A DNA stretch of 59,445 nucleotides from an uncultured Clostridia bacterium (lineage in GTDB: Bacteria; Bacillota; Clostridia; Lachnospirales; CAG-274), in contig CANQVZ010000010.1 in assembly GCA_947627425.1 (NCBI GenBank), positions 1 to 59,445 on the forward strand. The letters run 5' to 3'. Below, piece after piece: positions 43,039 to 53,403 of the stretch. Within the stretch, counting starts at the first letter, position 1. Every line of letters begins with the position of its first letter. The notes under the pieces were generated by a model. The model was not told where the DNA came from and ran no database searches. It saw nothing but the letters and a program-made list of their open reading frames with translations. The position numbers and the translations under genes are program-made.

Positions 43039-44463
43039 ATGTACTATATATTAAAAGGTCACAACTTTATAGACGACATCGTATCTATACTAATGCTTTT
43101 CTATCCCAACGACAAATACACTCAATCGGAGGATATACAAGACGGCATAACGCTTTTATCGGGGCTTGAAGGCAGCACGGCTTACGCAAGGCTCTACATT
43201 GACGGGGAGCTTAAAGCGGAGCACAGCGAGACGGCGGAGGGCTCAGACAGGCGCGAGATAAAAAGAGTGCTGGGCTTATGCGCCGCTCTTGCCGTGAACA
43301 AGGTGCGCAATATCCCTCTTGCCTGGGGAATACTCACGGGCGTAAGACCCGCAAAGCTTGTGAGCGAGGCTTGGAGCGAGGGTCTCGGCACAGACGAAAT
43401 AAGGCGTGTGTTTACGCAGAAATATCTTGTCAGCCCCGAAAAGCTGGAGCTTATGATAAGGGTAGCCGAGCAGGAAAAAAGGATAGTTGAAAACGGCATT
43501 GGCAAGATAAGCGTATACATAGGAATACCCTTCTGCCCCACAAGGTGCCTCTACTGCTCCTTCACCTCCTATCCCCTTGAAAGATACCAAAACAGAGTTG
43601 ACGAATATATAGACGCTCTTATAAAAGAGATGGAATCTGTGAGTGCCTATTTATCCAAAAACGAAATAGAAAGCCTCTATATAGGCGGCGGCACGCCCAC
43701 ATCGCTTACGGAAAAGCAGCTTGAAAGGCTGCTTTGCGCTATAGAAAAATATATCGGGATCCCTGCGGAATTCACGGTCGAGGCAGGCAGACCCGACACC
43801 GTGACGCTTGAAAAGCTCCGCATACTCAAGGAACACAATGTGTCCAGAATATCCATAAATCCGCAGACGCTCAATGATGACACACTGCGCCTTATAGGCA
43901 GAGCACACACCACGGCGCAGTTTTTTGAGGCGTTCGAGCTGGCAAGGAAGGCAGGACACGATCACATAAACACGGACATAATACTTGGACTTCCCAAAGA
44001 GAGAGAAAACGAGGTCACAAGAACTATGCAGGGGCTTGAAGAGCTTTCGCCCGAAAGTATAACCGTGCATACCCTCGCCGTAAAGAGGGCTTCGAGGCTG
44101 AAGGAAACGCTTGAAAGCTATGACATGGCGGACTATGCGCTCATGGAGAGGCTTTTAAATATAGCGGGAGAATATACCGAAAAAATGGGTATGCTCCCCT
44201 ACTATATGTACCGCCAGAAAAATATGGCAGGCAACTTTGAAAATGTGGGTTGGTGCAGGGAAGGCTGCCAATGCATATACAATGTGGCTATAATGGAGGA
44301 AAAGCAGAGCATAATTGCTCTTGGCGCAGGCGGCTCCACCAAGATAGTGTATAGCGACACAAACAGAATAGAAAGAATATTCAATGTCAAAAGCGTTGAT
44401 GACTATATATCGCGTATAGACGAGATGAAAGAGAGAAAAAAGGTCCTTAAGGACTTGCTTTAA
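43039..44463 (+). CDS. hemZ: oxygen-independent coproporphyrinogen III dehydrogenase-like radical SAM protein HemZ
   Basis: Radical SAM enzyme of the HemN/HemZ group. The cluster motif CxxxCxxC is at about residues 166-173 (CPTRCLYCSF), preceded by ISVYIGIPF. YIGGGTPTSL, TVEAGRPDTV, INPQTLNDDTLRLIGRAH and NTDIILGLPKERENEV follow the family closely. The N-terminal 150 residues, with an own domain, are typical of HemZ. 474 residues. No other haem gene is near, so the substrate is inferred from the family only. It follows the MBL gene by 9 bases. Confidence 0.94.
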   Translation: MYYILKGHNFIDDIVSILMLFYPNDKYTQSEDIQDGITLLSGLEGSTAYARLYIDGELKAEHSETAEGSDRREIKRVLGLCAALAVNKVRNIPLAWGILTGVRPAKLVSEAWSEGLGTDEIRRVFTQKYLVSPEKLELMIRVAEQEKRIVENGIGKISVYIGIPFCPTRCLYCSFTSYPLERYQNRVDEYIDALIKEMESVSAYLSKNEIESLYIGGGTPTSLTEKQLERLLCAIEKYIGIPAEFTVEAGRPDTVTLEKLRILKEHNVSRISINPQTLNDDTLRLIGRAHTTAQFFEAFELARKAGHDHINTDIILGLPKERENEVTRTMQGLEELSPESITVHTLAVKRASRLKETLESYDMADYALMERLLNIAGEYTEKMGMLPYYMYRQKNMAGNFENVGWCREGCQCIYNVAIMEEKQSIIALGAGGSTKIVYSDTNRIERIFNVKSVDDYISRIDEMKERKKVLKDLL

Positions 44464-44660
44464 ATAATATGGCTAAGCTTTACGCATCAGGCTTGCAATA
44501 TTGACGCTAAAGCCGATCTCGGCATACGGTCCCCTGCTTTATAGCATACAGACTTGCGCAAACGATCAATTTTACGGCGTAAACAACAAAGCGGATCGTT
44601 TCAAAATATGTTATTATAAAAGCATAGAAAACGTATGCGTCAATAAAATGAGGTAAAAAA

Positions 44661-45785
44661 ATGGCAGAAATAAAAAGAAAGAATAAAGACAGACTTTATG
44701 CAGGCTATGACAATGAATATGAAAAGCTGGCGTTTGGCGAGAAAATCGACGAAAGCGAAAATATACGCTCCGGCATGAGAGATCTGGCAACGGAATTCAG
44801 AGAGGTTTTCGGCATAAGCGATACGGACGAAATGCCTCTCAGCCAAAGGATAAAAATGATACTGGACAGCATAAGGGTGGACGGCGAGGACTATAACTTT
44901 TTAAGGCCCGGCGGCTGGATTGACGACGAGGCAGCTATGGCGTGCGCCATGGCAAGAATAAAGAAAATGGCTGTTTACGGAAAAAATCCCAAAAGCAGCG
45001 ACGGAGTTTATCATATAGTGTATCTTGACCCCGAAAGCGACAAGTACAAGGCTCTGGGCAACGATATCGAGGATATTGTTATACCGCCCAAGCCCGAACC
45101 TCCGAGGAGAAATTTTATACTTGCGGACGCCCGCTATGAAAGAGATCTGGCAAAATATGAGGACGCCGTAAGGGAACAGAAAAGGATAGACGACATAAGG
45201 AAAAACAATGAAAAATATGTAGAAATGGCTGAAAAAGAGGCGGAATCCGTCAATATGACAAACGAGCATGTGGGAAACACCGCCGTAAGGAACAAGAGTA
45301 TACATGAGCTCATGGCGGACAAGAACGGGCACAAGGGTTCTCTTAAACAGCGCCTTGAGGATGCCAAATCCTATACACGCAGAAATTCAAAGGAATACAA
45401 TGAATTTCTGAGATCTCTCGACAGTGTAAACAAGCTGTGGGAAATGGCGGGCACCAAGGAAAACACAAAGGCTATGCTTCAAGCCTATGAAAGACTTGAA
45501 AAAGCCTGCAAGGTATATCTTGATAAAAATTCTTCTCCCCGCCGCACGGATACGGGCGAGAAAAGAATAGACATAGTAAGAGATGTGCTCAATCTCCAGC
45601 GCCGTGAAAAAAAGGAGCTGGAGGGCTATTACAATACATTTGAAGCATCGCCCGAGGAGCGTATATTGGGCGACTGCGTTGAAAAGGCAAGATATTTGGA
45701 GCTGAACGAAAAGGAACACAAGCTCAGCAAAATAGGCTCAGTATGTACGCGCCCCAAAACGAAGAGGATAAGAACGCTTATCTGA
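44661..45785 (+). CDS. unrecognised charged, helical protein, probably cut short by a frameshift
   Basis: I do not recognise this gene. 374 residues, soluble, rich in Lys, Glu and Asp, without signal peptide or membrane segment. The first 130 residues look globular (MPLSQRIKMILDSIRVDGED, then YNFLRPGGWIDDEAAMACAM). A proline-rich piece (IPPKPEPPRR) leads into long helices likely to be coiled coils (about 160-370). It ends abruptly in KIGSVCTRPKTKRIRTLI, unlike the rest. The -1 frame continues a helical, charged protein to 45952. It lies between hemZ and hisS, usually neighbours in Clostridia, after a 197-base gap with no recognised feature. Confidence 0.6.
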   Translation: MAEIKRKNKDRLYAGYDNEYEKLAFGEKIDESENIRSGMRDLATEFREVFGISDTDEMPLSQRIKMILDSIRVDGEDYNFLRPGGWIDDEAAMACAMARIKKMAVYGKNPKSSDGVYHIVYLDPESDKYKALGNDIEDIVIPPKPEPPRRNFILADARYERDLAKYEDAVREQKRIDDIRKNNEKYVEMAEKEAESVNMTNEHVGNTAVRNKSIHELMADKNGHKGSLKQRLEDAKSYTRRNSKEYNEFLRSLDSVNKLWEMAGTKENTKAMLQAYERLEKACKVYLDKNSSPRRTDTGEKRIDIVRDVLNLQRREKKELEGYYNTFEASPEERILGDCVEKARYLELNEKEHKLSKIGSVCTRPKTKRIRTLI

Positions 45786-45952
45786 ACAATATAAATGCCG
45801 TAAAGGAATTTGAAAAGGAAAAGCTTAGGGAAATAAAGGGACTTGATAACGCAAGGCAGACCCGAGCCGCACAGGCTCCCGTTGCTCTGACTCAGCCTGT
45901 CCGTACTCAGCCTGCAAGAACCTCGGGCGGAGGCGGCATAGGTATGGGCTGA
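45743..45952 (+). pseudogene. probable C-terminal part of the preceding protein in the -1 frame
   Basis: 69 codons starting at an ATG that has no ribosome site. The product MYAPQNEEDKNAYLNNINAV followed by KEFEKEKLREIKGLDNARQT looks like a helix continuing the preceding protein, then a Gln/Pro/Thr tail and GGGGIGMG. The frame is open back to about 45683, so the shift may lie anywhere in 45683-45785. It could be a sequencing error, a real disabling mutation, programmed frameshifting or a separate small gene; no classic slippery heptamer is in phase. Confidence 0.55.
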
Positions 45953-46017
45953 TATTCACTCCGTTATCAATGGCTTATGCTCTGCCCTTATGATCACTAT
46001 AAAAAAGGAGAAACAAA

Positions 46018-47349
46018 ATGGCTGAAAACAGAATAAAACCCCGTATACTCACGGGATTTATGGAGCTGCTCCCCGCAGACCAGATATTATTCAACAGAAT
46101 ATACGACACTATAAGAGAGGTCTACGAAAGCTTTGGCTTTCTTCCGCTCGACACTCCCGTTATAGAGCTTTCGGAGGTGCTGCTGGCAAAGGCGGGAGGA
46201 GAAACCGAAAAGCAGATATACCGCTTCACAAAGGGCGACAACGACCTTGCGCTGCGCTTTGACCTTACGGTGCCTCTTGCAAGATATGTGGCACAGCACA
46301 GCGGAGAGCTTACCTTTCCCTTCAAGAGATATCAGATGAGCAAGGTATACAGAGGCGAAAGACCGCAGAAGGGACGCTTCAGAGAGTTCTATCAATGCGA
46401 CATAGACATCATAGGCAACGGAGAGCTTGACCTCACATATGACGCGGAGATACCCGCCGTGATATACAATGTATTCAGAAGACTTGACATCGGCAAGTTT
46501 ACGATACATATAAACAACAGGAGGGTATTGAACGGCTTTTTTGAGGCTCTGGGGCTTGAAAACAGCATAAGCGATATATTGAGGAATATAGACAAGCTCG
46601 AAAAGATAGGCAGGGAAAATGTCATAAAGGAGCTTGCGGAGCTTGGCATCGATGATGAAAAAATAAATAAAATAATAGATCTCATAATGATATCCGGCAC
46701 AACAGAGCAAAAAATAGAGGCTCTTAAGAATATGCCCATAGAAAACGAAGGCTACAAGGAGGGCGTAAAGGAGCTTGAGACCGTGGCGGGATATATGGCT
46801 GACTTCGGCATAGACAAGAGCTATTTTACAATAGATCTCACAATTGCAAGAGGTCTTGACTACTACACGGGTACGGTGTACGAGACCACTCTGGACGACC
46901 ACAAGGGACTTGGCAGCGTATGCTCGGGCGGAAGATATGACAATCTCACGGAATATTACACCAACTCCAAGCTCCCCGGCATAGGCATTTCAATAGGTCT
47001 TACAAGGCTTTTTTCACAGCTTAAGGAGGCAGGCATAATAGAGAGCAGGCGTTCAAGCCTTGCGGATGTGCTTGTGCTCCCCATGGGCATTGACATGGGC
47101 TACGCTTTAAGAATTGCCGAGCGCATAAGGCAGGCGGGGCTTAAAGCCGATGTGTACTATGCTCAGAGAGCTATGAAACACAAGATGAAATATGCCGACA
47201 GGCTTGGCGTACCCTTTGTAGCCGTGATAGGCGAAAACGAGGTGCAGACGGACACTATAACGCTTAAAAACATGGCGACGGGCGAGCAGTCCGCGCTGGA
47301 TATTGAAAGCGCTTTAAAAGAAATAAAAAAACAGATGGGAGAAAATTGA
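46018..47349 (+). CDS. hisS: histidyl-tRNA synthetase
   Basis: Class II synthetase that charges tRNA-His. It starts [20 protein letters not shown]. Motif 2 is [19 protein letters not shown]. The histidine motifs follow as [15 protein letters not shown] and [12 protein letters not shown]. Motif 3 lies in [11 protein letters not shown]. The C-terminal anticodon domain begins about residue 340. 443 residues. AAAGGAGAAA precedes the ATG. One base separates it from aspS. No T-box leader was seen upstream. Confidence 0.97.
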   Translation: MAENRIKPRILTGFMELLPADQILFNRIYDTIREVYESFGFLPLDTPVIELSEVLLAKAGGETEKQIYRFTKGDNDLALRFDLTVPLARYVAQHSGELTFPFKRYQMSKVYRGERPQKGRFREFYQCDIDIIGNGELDLTYDAEIPAVIYNVFRRLDIGKFTIHINNRRVLNGFFEALGLENSISDILRNIDKLEKIGRENVIKELAELGIDDEKINKIIDLIMISGTTEQKIEALKNMPIENEGYKEGVKELETVAGYMADFGIDKSYFTIDLTIARGLDYYTGTVYETTLDDHKGLGSVCSGGRYDNLTEYYTNSKLPGIGISIGLTRLFSQLKEAGIIESRRSSLADVLVLPMGIDMGYALRIAERIRQAGLKADVYYAQRAMKHKMKYADRLGVPFVAVIGENEVQTDTITLKNMATGEQSALDIESALKEIKKQMGEN

Positions 47350-47350
47350 C

Positions 47351-49153
47351 ATGGCAGAATTGATGCAGGGTTTAAAAAGAAGCTGTTATTGCACGGAGGT
47401 AAACGAAGGCATGGTGGGAAACGAGGTCACTCTTATGGGCTGGGTAAGCCGTAAGAGGGAGTTCGGACACTTTTCATTCATACTTCTGCGCGACAGAACG
47501 GGTATAGTGCAGGCAGTTGTGGACAGAGACAGCTGCTCCGAGGATATACTCAAAAAGGAATCCGAGATAAGGGGCGAGTATGTTATAGCCGTAACGGGCA
47601 AGGTACAGGCAAGAACACCCGAAAACATAAACCCCAACATGAAAACGGGAAAAATAGAAATAAGCGTAGAGGGACTTAAGATACTCTCCGAGTCCGACAC
47701 ACCGCCCTTCCAGATAGAGGACAATGTGAATGTGAGCACCGAATTAAGGCTCAAATACAGATACCTCGACTTAAGGCGTCCCTCCGTTGCCTCCAACATA
47801 ATGCTCAGGCACAGGATATGCCAAATAGTGAGGGATTTTCTCGACAAGGAGGGCTTCATAGAGATAGAAACACCCATGCTCACAAAGTCCACTCCCGAGG
47901 GCGCAAGGGACTATCTTGTGCCGTCAAGAGTACACCCCGGCAGCTTTTATGCCCTTCCCCAGAGCCCTCAGCTTTTCAAGCAGCTGCTTATGGTATCGGG
48001 CTTTGACAAGTATTTCCAGATAGTAAAGTGCTTCAGAGACGAGGACCTGAGAGCGGACAGACAGCCGGAGTTTACACAGATAGATATGGAGCTTTCGTTC
48101 ATAGAGCAGGACGATGTGATAGATGTGAACGAAAGGCTTATAAAGAGAATATTCAAGGAAATAAAGGGAATAGATATAGATACACCCTTCCTCAGAATGC
48201 CCTACAAGGAGGCTATGGAGCGTTTCGGCTCGGACAAGCCCGACATACGCTTCGGCATGGAGCTTAAGGACATAACGGACATAGTGGCAGGCTCGGAATT
48301 CGGAGTGTTCCAAAACGCCATTGACGGCGGAGGAAGTGTAAGAGGCATAAACGCGGAGACCTGCGCATCATTCCCGCGCAAAAAGATAGACTCCCTTGTG
48401 GATGTGGCAAAAACCTACGGCGCAAAGGGACTTGCATGGATAGTGTGCAACGAGGACGAAAGCTACAAGACTACCATTTCCAAGTTCTTCGGCGAGGACA
48501 CAATAAAGGCTATAGCCGAGCGCTTCGGCGCAAAAGCGGGCGACCTTATACTGCTTTGCGCAGACAAGAACAGCGTGGTATTCGACGCGCTGGGAGCTTT
48601 GAGACTGGAGATAGCAAAGCGTCTTGAGCTGCTTGACAGCGAGGACTACAGGTTCCTTTGGGTGACGGAATTTCCGCTGCTTGAATACAGCGAGGAGGAA
48701 CAAAGATATGTTGCAAAGCATCATCCATTCACATCGCCTATGGACGAGGATCTCGGCATAATAGACACGGAACCCGAAAATGTGAGAGCAAAGGCATACG
48801 ACATGGTTTTGAACGGCTGCGAGGTAGGCGGCGGCTCCATAAGGATACATTCAGGCGAGATACAGCAAAAAATGTTTTCGCTTCTCGGCTTCAGCAAGGA
48901 GGACGCTCAGGAGCGTTTCGGCTTCCTGCTTGACGCGTTCAAGTTCGGTCCCCCGCCCCACGGCGGACTTGCCTTCGGTCTTGACAGGCTTGTTATGCTC
49001 TTGACGGGCGCGGAAAGCATAAGAGATGTTATAGCCTTCCCGAAGGTAAAGGACGCAAGCTGTCTGCTCACGGACGCTCCGAATGTAGTGGAGAAAAAAC
49101 AGCTTGAGGAGCTGGGAATAGAAGTTACCGCAAGTGACGAAGAGGTGAATTAA
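47351..49153 (+). CDS. aspS: aspartyl-tRNA synthetase
   Basis: Class II synthetase of the bacterial type, 600 residues. The N-terminal OB fold binds the anticodon ([19 protein letters not shown]). Motif 1 region: [20 protein letters not shown]. Motif 2: [24 protein letters not shown] insertion lies at about 290-420. Motif 3 is in [17 protein letters not shown]. Its start is directly after hisS, and its stop TAA overlaps the ATG of a small gene by one base, so the three should be read together. Confidence 0.97.
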   Translation: MAELMQGLKRSCYCTEVNEGMVGNEVTLMGWVSRKREFGHFSFILLRDRTGIVQAVVDRDSCSEDILKKESEIRGEYVIAVTGKVQARTPENINPNMKTGKIEISVEGLKILSESDTPPFQIEDNVNVSTELRLKYRYLDLRRPSVASNIMLRHRICQIVRDFLDKEGFIEIETPMLTKSTPEGARDYLVPSRVHPGSFYALPQSPQLFKQLLMVSGFDKYFQIVKCFRDEDLRADRQPEFTQIDMELSFIEQDDVIDVNERLIKRIFKEIKGIDIDTPFLRMPYKEAMERFGSDKPDIRFGMELKDITDIVAGSEFGVFQNAIDGGGSVRGINAETCASFPRKKIDSLVDVAKTYGAKGLAWIVCNEDESYKTTISKFFGEDTIKAIAERFGAKAGDLILLCADKNSVVFDALGALRLEIAKRLELLDSEDYRFLWVTEFPLLEYSEEEQRYVAKHHPFTSPMDEDLGIIDTEPENVRAKAYDMVLNGCEVGGGSIRIHSGEIQQKMFSLLGFSKEDAQERFGFLLDAFKFGPPPHGGLAFGLDRLVMLLTGAESIRDVIAFPKVKDASCLLTDAPNVVEKKQLEELGIEVTASDEEVN

Positions 49154-49285
49154 ATGCTGGATTTTAAGACGGAGCTTAAAAAATTTGCTCCCCTGCCCGA
49201 AAACAAGGATGTTCCCCGCGCGGCGGATATGAACGCCGTTGACGACATAATGGATATATTGCGGGATCTAAAGAAGAATATGTAA
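49154..49285 (+). CDS. 43-residue protein coupled to aspS
   Basis: A very small open frame: MLDFKTELKKFAPLPENKDV, then PRAADMNAVDDIMDILRDLK and KNM. It begins one base after the aspS stop and has AGAGGTG 6 bases before the ATG, so it should be translated together with aspS. It is highly charged and helical, with no signal or membrane segment. Not recognised. It might help the following TPR/membrane gene, or be an orphan. Its tight placement and good ribosome site are the reasons to keep it. Confidence 0.65.
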   Translation: MLDFKTELKKFAPLPENKDVPRAADMNAVDDIMDILRDLKKNM

Positions 49286-49314
49286 AACATAAATAATTTA
49301 TGGGAGAAATGTAA

Positions 49315-50598
49315 ATGCTTTACACAGGCGCTTTGCAAAAAAAGGTCACTAACCTTTCTGCCCTCAGCTATAACAGAGCGCTAGAGCTTTGCGGAGAGGA
49401 CAGGATCTCCGAGGCGATATCCGCCCTCAGAGAAAGTCTTGAATATGACAAAAAAAATATAGACGCGCGCAATCTGCTCGGACTGTGTTATTTCAGGCTG
49501 GGCAGGACGGCCGACGCCCTTATACAGTGGACGCTGAGCTATAAGTTCAAAAAAAACGGCAACATAGCCGTGGACTATATGGCGGAGCTTGAAAGCGACA
49601 GAAAAACGCCCGATATGTACGAGGCAATAGCTCTCTACAACGAGGCGCTCTCTCTCGCCGAGCAGGGAAATACGGACATGGCTATACTAAGCCTCAAAAA
49701 GGCTCTTGTAAAGAACAAGTATCTTGTGGAAGCCATGAATCTGCTTGCTCTGTGCTATATAGAAACGGGCAAGGAATCGGAGGCCTTCAGGCTTTCCGAA
49801 AAGGTGATAGCAATAGACAGCACAAATGCCGCTGCGCTGAGATACTACCGTATGCTTAAGCCCGAAAAGAAGCTTTTTTTCAATTCAAAGCCCAAGGATT
49901 CAAAGCCGAGAGGAACACAGCACAGCGCAATAGGCTATTTCATAGGCGGAGCTGCGGCTGCGGCTATACTTGCCTGCGGTCTGCTTTTGCCCGCAATAGC
50001 GCATAATTACAGGGATAATTACGACAAGCTCCTCACGGACTACAATGTGCTTAAAAACGATATGAACACTAAGCTGGAGGACAAGACCTCCACAATAGAC
50101 AGGCTCACATCGGAAAACGAGGACCTGCGCTCAAGGCTCTACACGGCTGACAACCAGGCTCTCCAGCAGAGAGTAAGACTGCTTACGGACATAAAGAATT
50201 ACTATGACGAGGGCAGCATTGAGGAGGCTGCCGACAAGCTCATAACATTAAGCACGGCAGGCTTCAGCAAGGAGGTCCTCGCGCAGTATTCCTCGCTCTG
50301 CAAGCAGGTGATGCCTGCGGCGGCAAGCCATTATTTCGCCCTGGGCAAAAGCTCGCAGCAAAACGGCGACAACGCTAAGGCGCGGGAATATCTGCACAAG
50401 GCAATACAATGTACCAACGACGGCGACGAGGTGCGGTATTCCGCCATGTATCAGCTGGGAAAGATAGCGCAGTCCGAGGGCGACAGCACATCTGCGCTCA
50501 ATTACTTCAAAAATGTAGCCGAAAAACACCCCGTGGAGAGCATCAGAAACGAGGCTAAAAAATATGTGGATGACGCCGCGGGTACGGCAAATAAATAA
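49315..50598 (+). CDS. TPR-repeat membrane protein
   Basis: 427 residues. The N-terminal half holds four or five tetratricopeptide repeats (about 18-180: SYNRALELCGEDRISEAISA, ARNLLGLCYFRLGRTADALI, and AMNLLALCYIETGKESEAFR). A single membrane helix lies at about 205-227 (AIGYFIGGAAAAAILACGLL). Then a coiled coil (about 235-280, DKLLTDYNVLKNDMNTKLED) and more TPR-like repeats in the C-terminal part (HYFALGKSSQQNGDNAKARE, YQLGKIAQSEGDSTSALNYF). Probably a scaffold with repeats on both sides of the membrane. No enzymatic motif. Function unknown. Confidence 0.85.
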   Translation: MLYTGALQKKVTNLSALSYNRALELCGEDRISEAISALRESLEYDKKNIDARNLLGLCYFRLGRTADALIQWTLSYKFKKNGNIAVDYMAELESDRKTPDMYEAIALYNEALSLAEQGNTDMAILSLKKALVKNKYLVEAMNLLALCYIETGKESEAFRLSEKVIAIDSTNAAALRYYRMLKPEKKLFFNSKPKDSKPRGTQHSAIGYFIGGAAAAAILACGLLLPAIAHNYRDNYDKLLTDYNVLKNDMNTKLEDKTSTIDRLTSENEDLRSRLYTADNQALQQRVRLLTDIKNYYDEGSIEEAADKLITLSTAGFSKEVLAQYSSLCKQVMPAAASHYFALGKSSQQNGDNAKAREYLHKAIQCTNDGDEVRYSAMYQLGKIAQSEGDSTSALNYFKNVAEKHPVESIRNEAKKYVDDAAGTANK

Positions 50599-50603
50599 AA
50601 TCA

Positions 50604-50644
50604 AGGCTGAAATAGGTTATAAATGCTGTTTCAGCCCTTTTTTG
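50604..50644 (+). terminator. terminator after the TPR gene
   Basis: GGCTGAAA (50605-50612) pairs with TTTCAGCC (50629-50636), followed by a T-tract (50638-50643). It lies just before the ribosome site of the peptidase gene, so that gene must have its own promoter or depend on read-through. Confidence 0.75.
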
Positions 50645-50655
50645 AGAGGTCATAT

Positions 50656-53334
50656 ATGTTTGAGAAAATAAGAAGCGAAAAAATAGAAAATCTGGGAGAA
50701 GCGCATATATATGTCCACAGCACGGGACTTAAGCTCGTGTATATAGAAAACAAGGACAGAGACAGAGTTTTTGCCATAGGCTTCAACACACTGCCCGACA
50801 ACGACAAGGGCATACCCCACATAGTGGAGCACTGTGTACTGTGCGGATCGGAAAACTACAGGGTAAAGGACCCCTTCAACATACTGGACAAGGGCTCCAT
50901 ACACACCTATCTCAATGCCCTCACCTACGGCGACAAGACCGTTTATCCCATAGCAAGCACAAGCGAGGCGGATTTCAAAACGCTTATGCGCGTGTATTTA
51001 GACGCCGTTTTCAGACCTCTCATGTATAAAAACGAGGGTATATTCAGACAGGAGGGCTGGCACAGCAACTCCGGAGAGTACAACGGCATTGTGCTGAACG
51101 AAATGAAGGGCGCTTATTCCTCGCCCGACGCCCTGCTTTCAAGCGCGCTCTACAGCGAAATGTTCAAGGGCAGCGGCTACGGCTTTGACTCCGGAGGAAA
51201 GCCCGAGGCTATAACAAAGCTAAGCTATGAGGAATTTTTAGATTTTCACAGAAAGCACTATCACCCCTCAAACGCTGTGATATACCTTTACGGAGATATA
51301 GACATAGATAAATATATAGATATTATAGACGGCGAATTTCTTTTAGGCTTTGAAAAGGGCGAATGCTTCAGACCCGCCCTGCCCGAAAGCCACAGCGATG
51401 GCACAGTGGAAATAAGGAAAAACACAGGGGGCAAAAACATACTCTCCGCCCTCTTTGACACGGGCGCAAGCGACAACTACGCCCTCTGCACCCTCATGAG
51501 CATACTCTCGTCTCTCTGGTGCTACACCGAGGGCGGGAACATAAAAAAGGCTCTCATAGACGCAGGACTGGGCGACAAAACGGAGTGCATATTTGACGAC
51601 AGCAATATGTTTTCGGCAATGGAGATATCCGTGCAGAATTCCGACCAAACGGATATTGAAAAATTCAGAGAAACACTCAACGGCGTTTTTGAGGAAATGG
51701 CTGAAAACGGCGTGGACGAGCACAAGCTGAGAGGCGTAATAAACAGCCTTAAGTTCTACTTCAAGGAGGAGGACTTCGGCTACAAGCCAAAGGGGCTTTT
51801 CTACGGAATGATGATACTCGACAGCTTCCTAAAGGGCAGAAAAGACTTTGACAATGTGAGGATAGACAAGCTCTTTGAGGAGATAGAAAAAATAGACATC
51901 AAGGAAGTTGTCAAAAAATATTTCCTGAATAAGGGACTGTACGGCATACTGCTTACAAACGGCGAGGAAAAGACAAAAACGGATAAGCCCAAAGCCGATC
52001 ACAGCGATATATTATCAGGCTATCAGAATATGCCCGACGACCCGAAGGATGTTGAAAAGCTTTCATCAACAAGGGTGAGCGATATATCCAAGAGGGGCGA
52101 AAAAATACCCTATGAAAAGGGCGAAAACAATGTGTTTGTGCCTCTTGAAAACGGCGACATAATGTATATGGACATATACTTTGATGTGTCCGACATAAGC
52201 GAAAGAGCTGCGATAAGCGCATACAGAGCCATTGCCGATATTTATGACGAGAGCATAGCAAACGATATAGACTACTATCTGGGCGGACTTGGCATGGAGA
52301 TTACCACTCTCAGGAGAGGAAACGACTTTATGCCCGTAATAGCCTTTAAGCTGAAATTCCTCAAGGAAAACATCAAAAAGGCGGAGGAGATATTCAAAAG
52401 AATAATGTCGCTTGGCTTTGAAAGCGCAGACAGGCTCGAAAGGCTCATTGCGCAGGCAAGGCAGGAGCTGAGGCTTTCATACACCGAAAACGGAAACATA
52501 AAGGCTGTCACCGAGGCTATGGCGGGAGTGAACGGCTCGGGCAAATGGAGCGCAGACGCAAAGGGCATAGCCTTCTTTGAATATCTGTCAATGCCCGTTG
52601 AAAAGATACAAAGCGGCATAATGTCCGTAAGAAAGGCATTCCGACGCGGAAATTCTTTCTTTGCCGCAGCGGGAGCAAGGGAGGACAAGGAGCTTATTTG
52701 CAGGACGGCAGAAAACGCCCTGAGCTGCCTTGACGAGGGCGGAAGTCTCGGGCTTACTGCCATGTATAAGCCCGAAAACAAATTCACGGGCATAGTGACA
52801 AAGAGCAGCGTATATTTCAACGCCTGCGCATTCCCGCTTGAAGACTATGGCGGAACGGCAAGGGTGGCGCAGCAGATAATAGCCCGCGAATATATATGGG
52901 ACAATATAAGGCTAAAGGGCGGAGCCTACGGCGGAGGCTGTGTTCTGGGCAGGACAAGCGGATATATGTACAGCTACAGAGATCCCGAGCTTGAAAGAAC
53001 ATTTGAGGTCTTCAAAAATGCGGGAAAGTATCTCTGCGAAACAAAATACGGTCAAAACGACATAGACCGCTTTATAATAGGCACTGTAAACGACATAGAC
53101 CGCCCCGAAAAAAAGCAGAGGCTCACGGGCATAGCCATGAAAAAGGCTTTCCTTGGCGAAAGCGAGGAAAAGACCCTAAAGCGCAGGGAGGAAATACTTT
53201 CCGCAACGCCAGAAGCCGTTAAAAAATACGGCGAAATGCTCATGTCTGCGCCCATAGAGGGCATATGCTCCGTGGGAGCGGAGGAAAAAATAAAGCGTTA
53301 TCAGGCATTGAAGGAATTGCACAAGATAGATTGA
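50656..53334 (+). CDS. M16C-family zinc metallopeptidase (presequence-protease-like)
   Basis: A large insulinase-type peptidase of about 892 residues in four similar domains. The inverted zinc motif HxxEH is at about residues 55-59 (HIVEHCVLCGS), with the distal Glu in VLNEMKGAYSSPD. NPFNILDKGSIHTYLNALTYG-like and YPIASTSEADFKTLMRVYLD sequences are typical of M16C. It probably degrades peptides in the cytoplasm, as no signal peptide is seen. I chose ATG 50656 (GAGAGGT, 5 bases) over 50623, which would lie inside the terminator. The end of the gene carries the promoter of purMND. Confidence 0.93.
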   Translation: MFEKIRSEKIENLGEAHIYVHSTGLKLVYIENKDRDRVFAIGFNTLPDNDKGIPHIVEHCVLCGSENYRVKDPFNILDKGSIHTYLNALTYGDKTVYPIASTSEADFKTLMRVYLDAVFRPLMYKNEGIFRQEGWHSNSGEYNGIVLNEMKGAYSSPDALLSSALYSEMFKGSGYGFDSGGKPEAITKLSYEEFLDFHRKHYHPSNAVIYLYGDIDIDKYIDIIDGEFLLGFEKGECFRPALPESHSDGTVEIRKNTGGKNILSALFDTGASDNYALCTLMSILSSLWCYTEGGNIKKALIDAGLGDKTECIFDDSNMFSAMEISVQNSDQTDIEKFRETLNGVFEEMAENGVDEHKLRGVINSLKFYFKEEDFGYKPKGLFYGMMILDSFLKGRKDFDNVRIDKLFEEIEKIDIKEVVKKYFLNKGLYGILLTNGEEKTKTDKPKADHSDILSGYQNMPDDPKDVEKLSSTRVSDISKRGEKIPYEKGENNVFVPLENGDIMYMDIYFDVSDISERAAISAYRAIADIYDESIANDIDYYLGGLGMEITTLRRGNDFMPVIAFKLKFLKENIKKAEEIFKRIMSLGFESADRLERLIAQARQELRLSYTENGNIKAVTEAMAGVNGSGKWSADAKGIAFFEYLSMPVEKIQSGIMSVRKAFRRGNSFFAAAGAREDKELICRTAENALSCLDEGGSLGLTAMYKPENKFTGIVTKSSVYFNACAFPLEDYGGTARVAQQIIAREYIWDNIRLKGGAYGGGCVLGRTSGYMYSYRDPELERTFEVFKNAGKYLCETKYGQNDIDRFIIGTVNDIDRPEKKQRLTGIAMKKAFLGESEEKTLKRREEILSATPEAVKKYGEMLMSAPIEGICSVGAEEKIKRYQALKELHKID

Positions 53335-53359
53335 CATTTTGTGATATATATTTTAAAAT
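53331..53359 (+). promoter_or_regulatory. sigma-A promoter of purMND
   Basis: A perfect TTGACA (53331-53336), a 17-base spacer and TAAAAT (53354-53359). The -35 hexamer contains the TGA stop of the peptidase gene (53332-53334). No purine riboswitch or clear PurR box fits in the short leader. Confidence 0.8.
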
Positions 53360-53403
53360 ATAATGTATAGAGAAATTTGCGTTTTAATTTAAGGAGGACA
53401 ACT

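Noticed and set aside
45741..45765. Programmed -1 frameshift signal in the unknown gene
   Set aside because: The sequence CGCCCCAAAACG looks slippery, but no XXXYYYZ heptamer is in the zero frame and no downstream stem or internal ribosome site is clear. Error or mutation is at least as likely.
45960..46017. Possible T-box before hisS
   Set aside because: The gap is under 70 bases and lacks the T-box sequence and specifier stem; too short for a T-box riboswitch.
46087..46902. Long open frame (271 codons) opposite hisS
   Set aside because: Antisense shadow of histidyl-tRNA synthetase, with no ribosome site or conserved motif.
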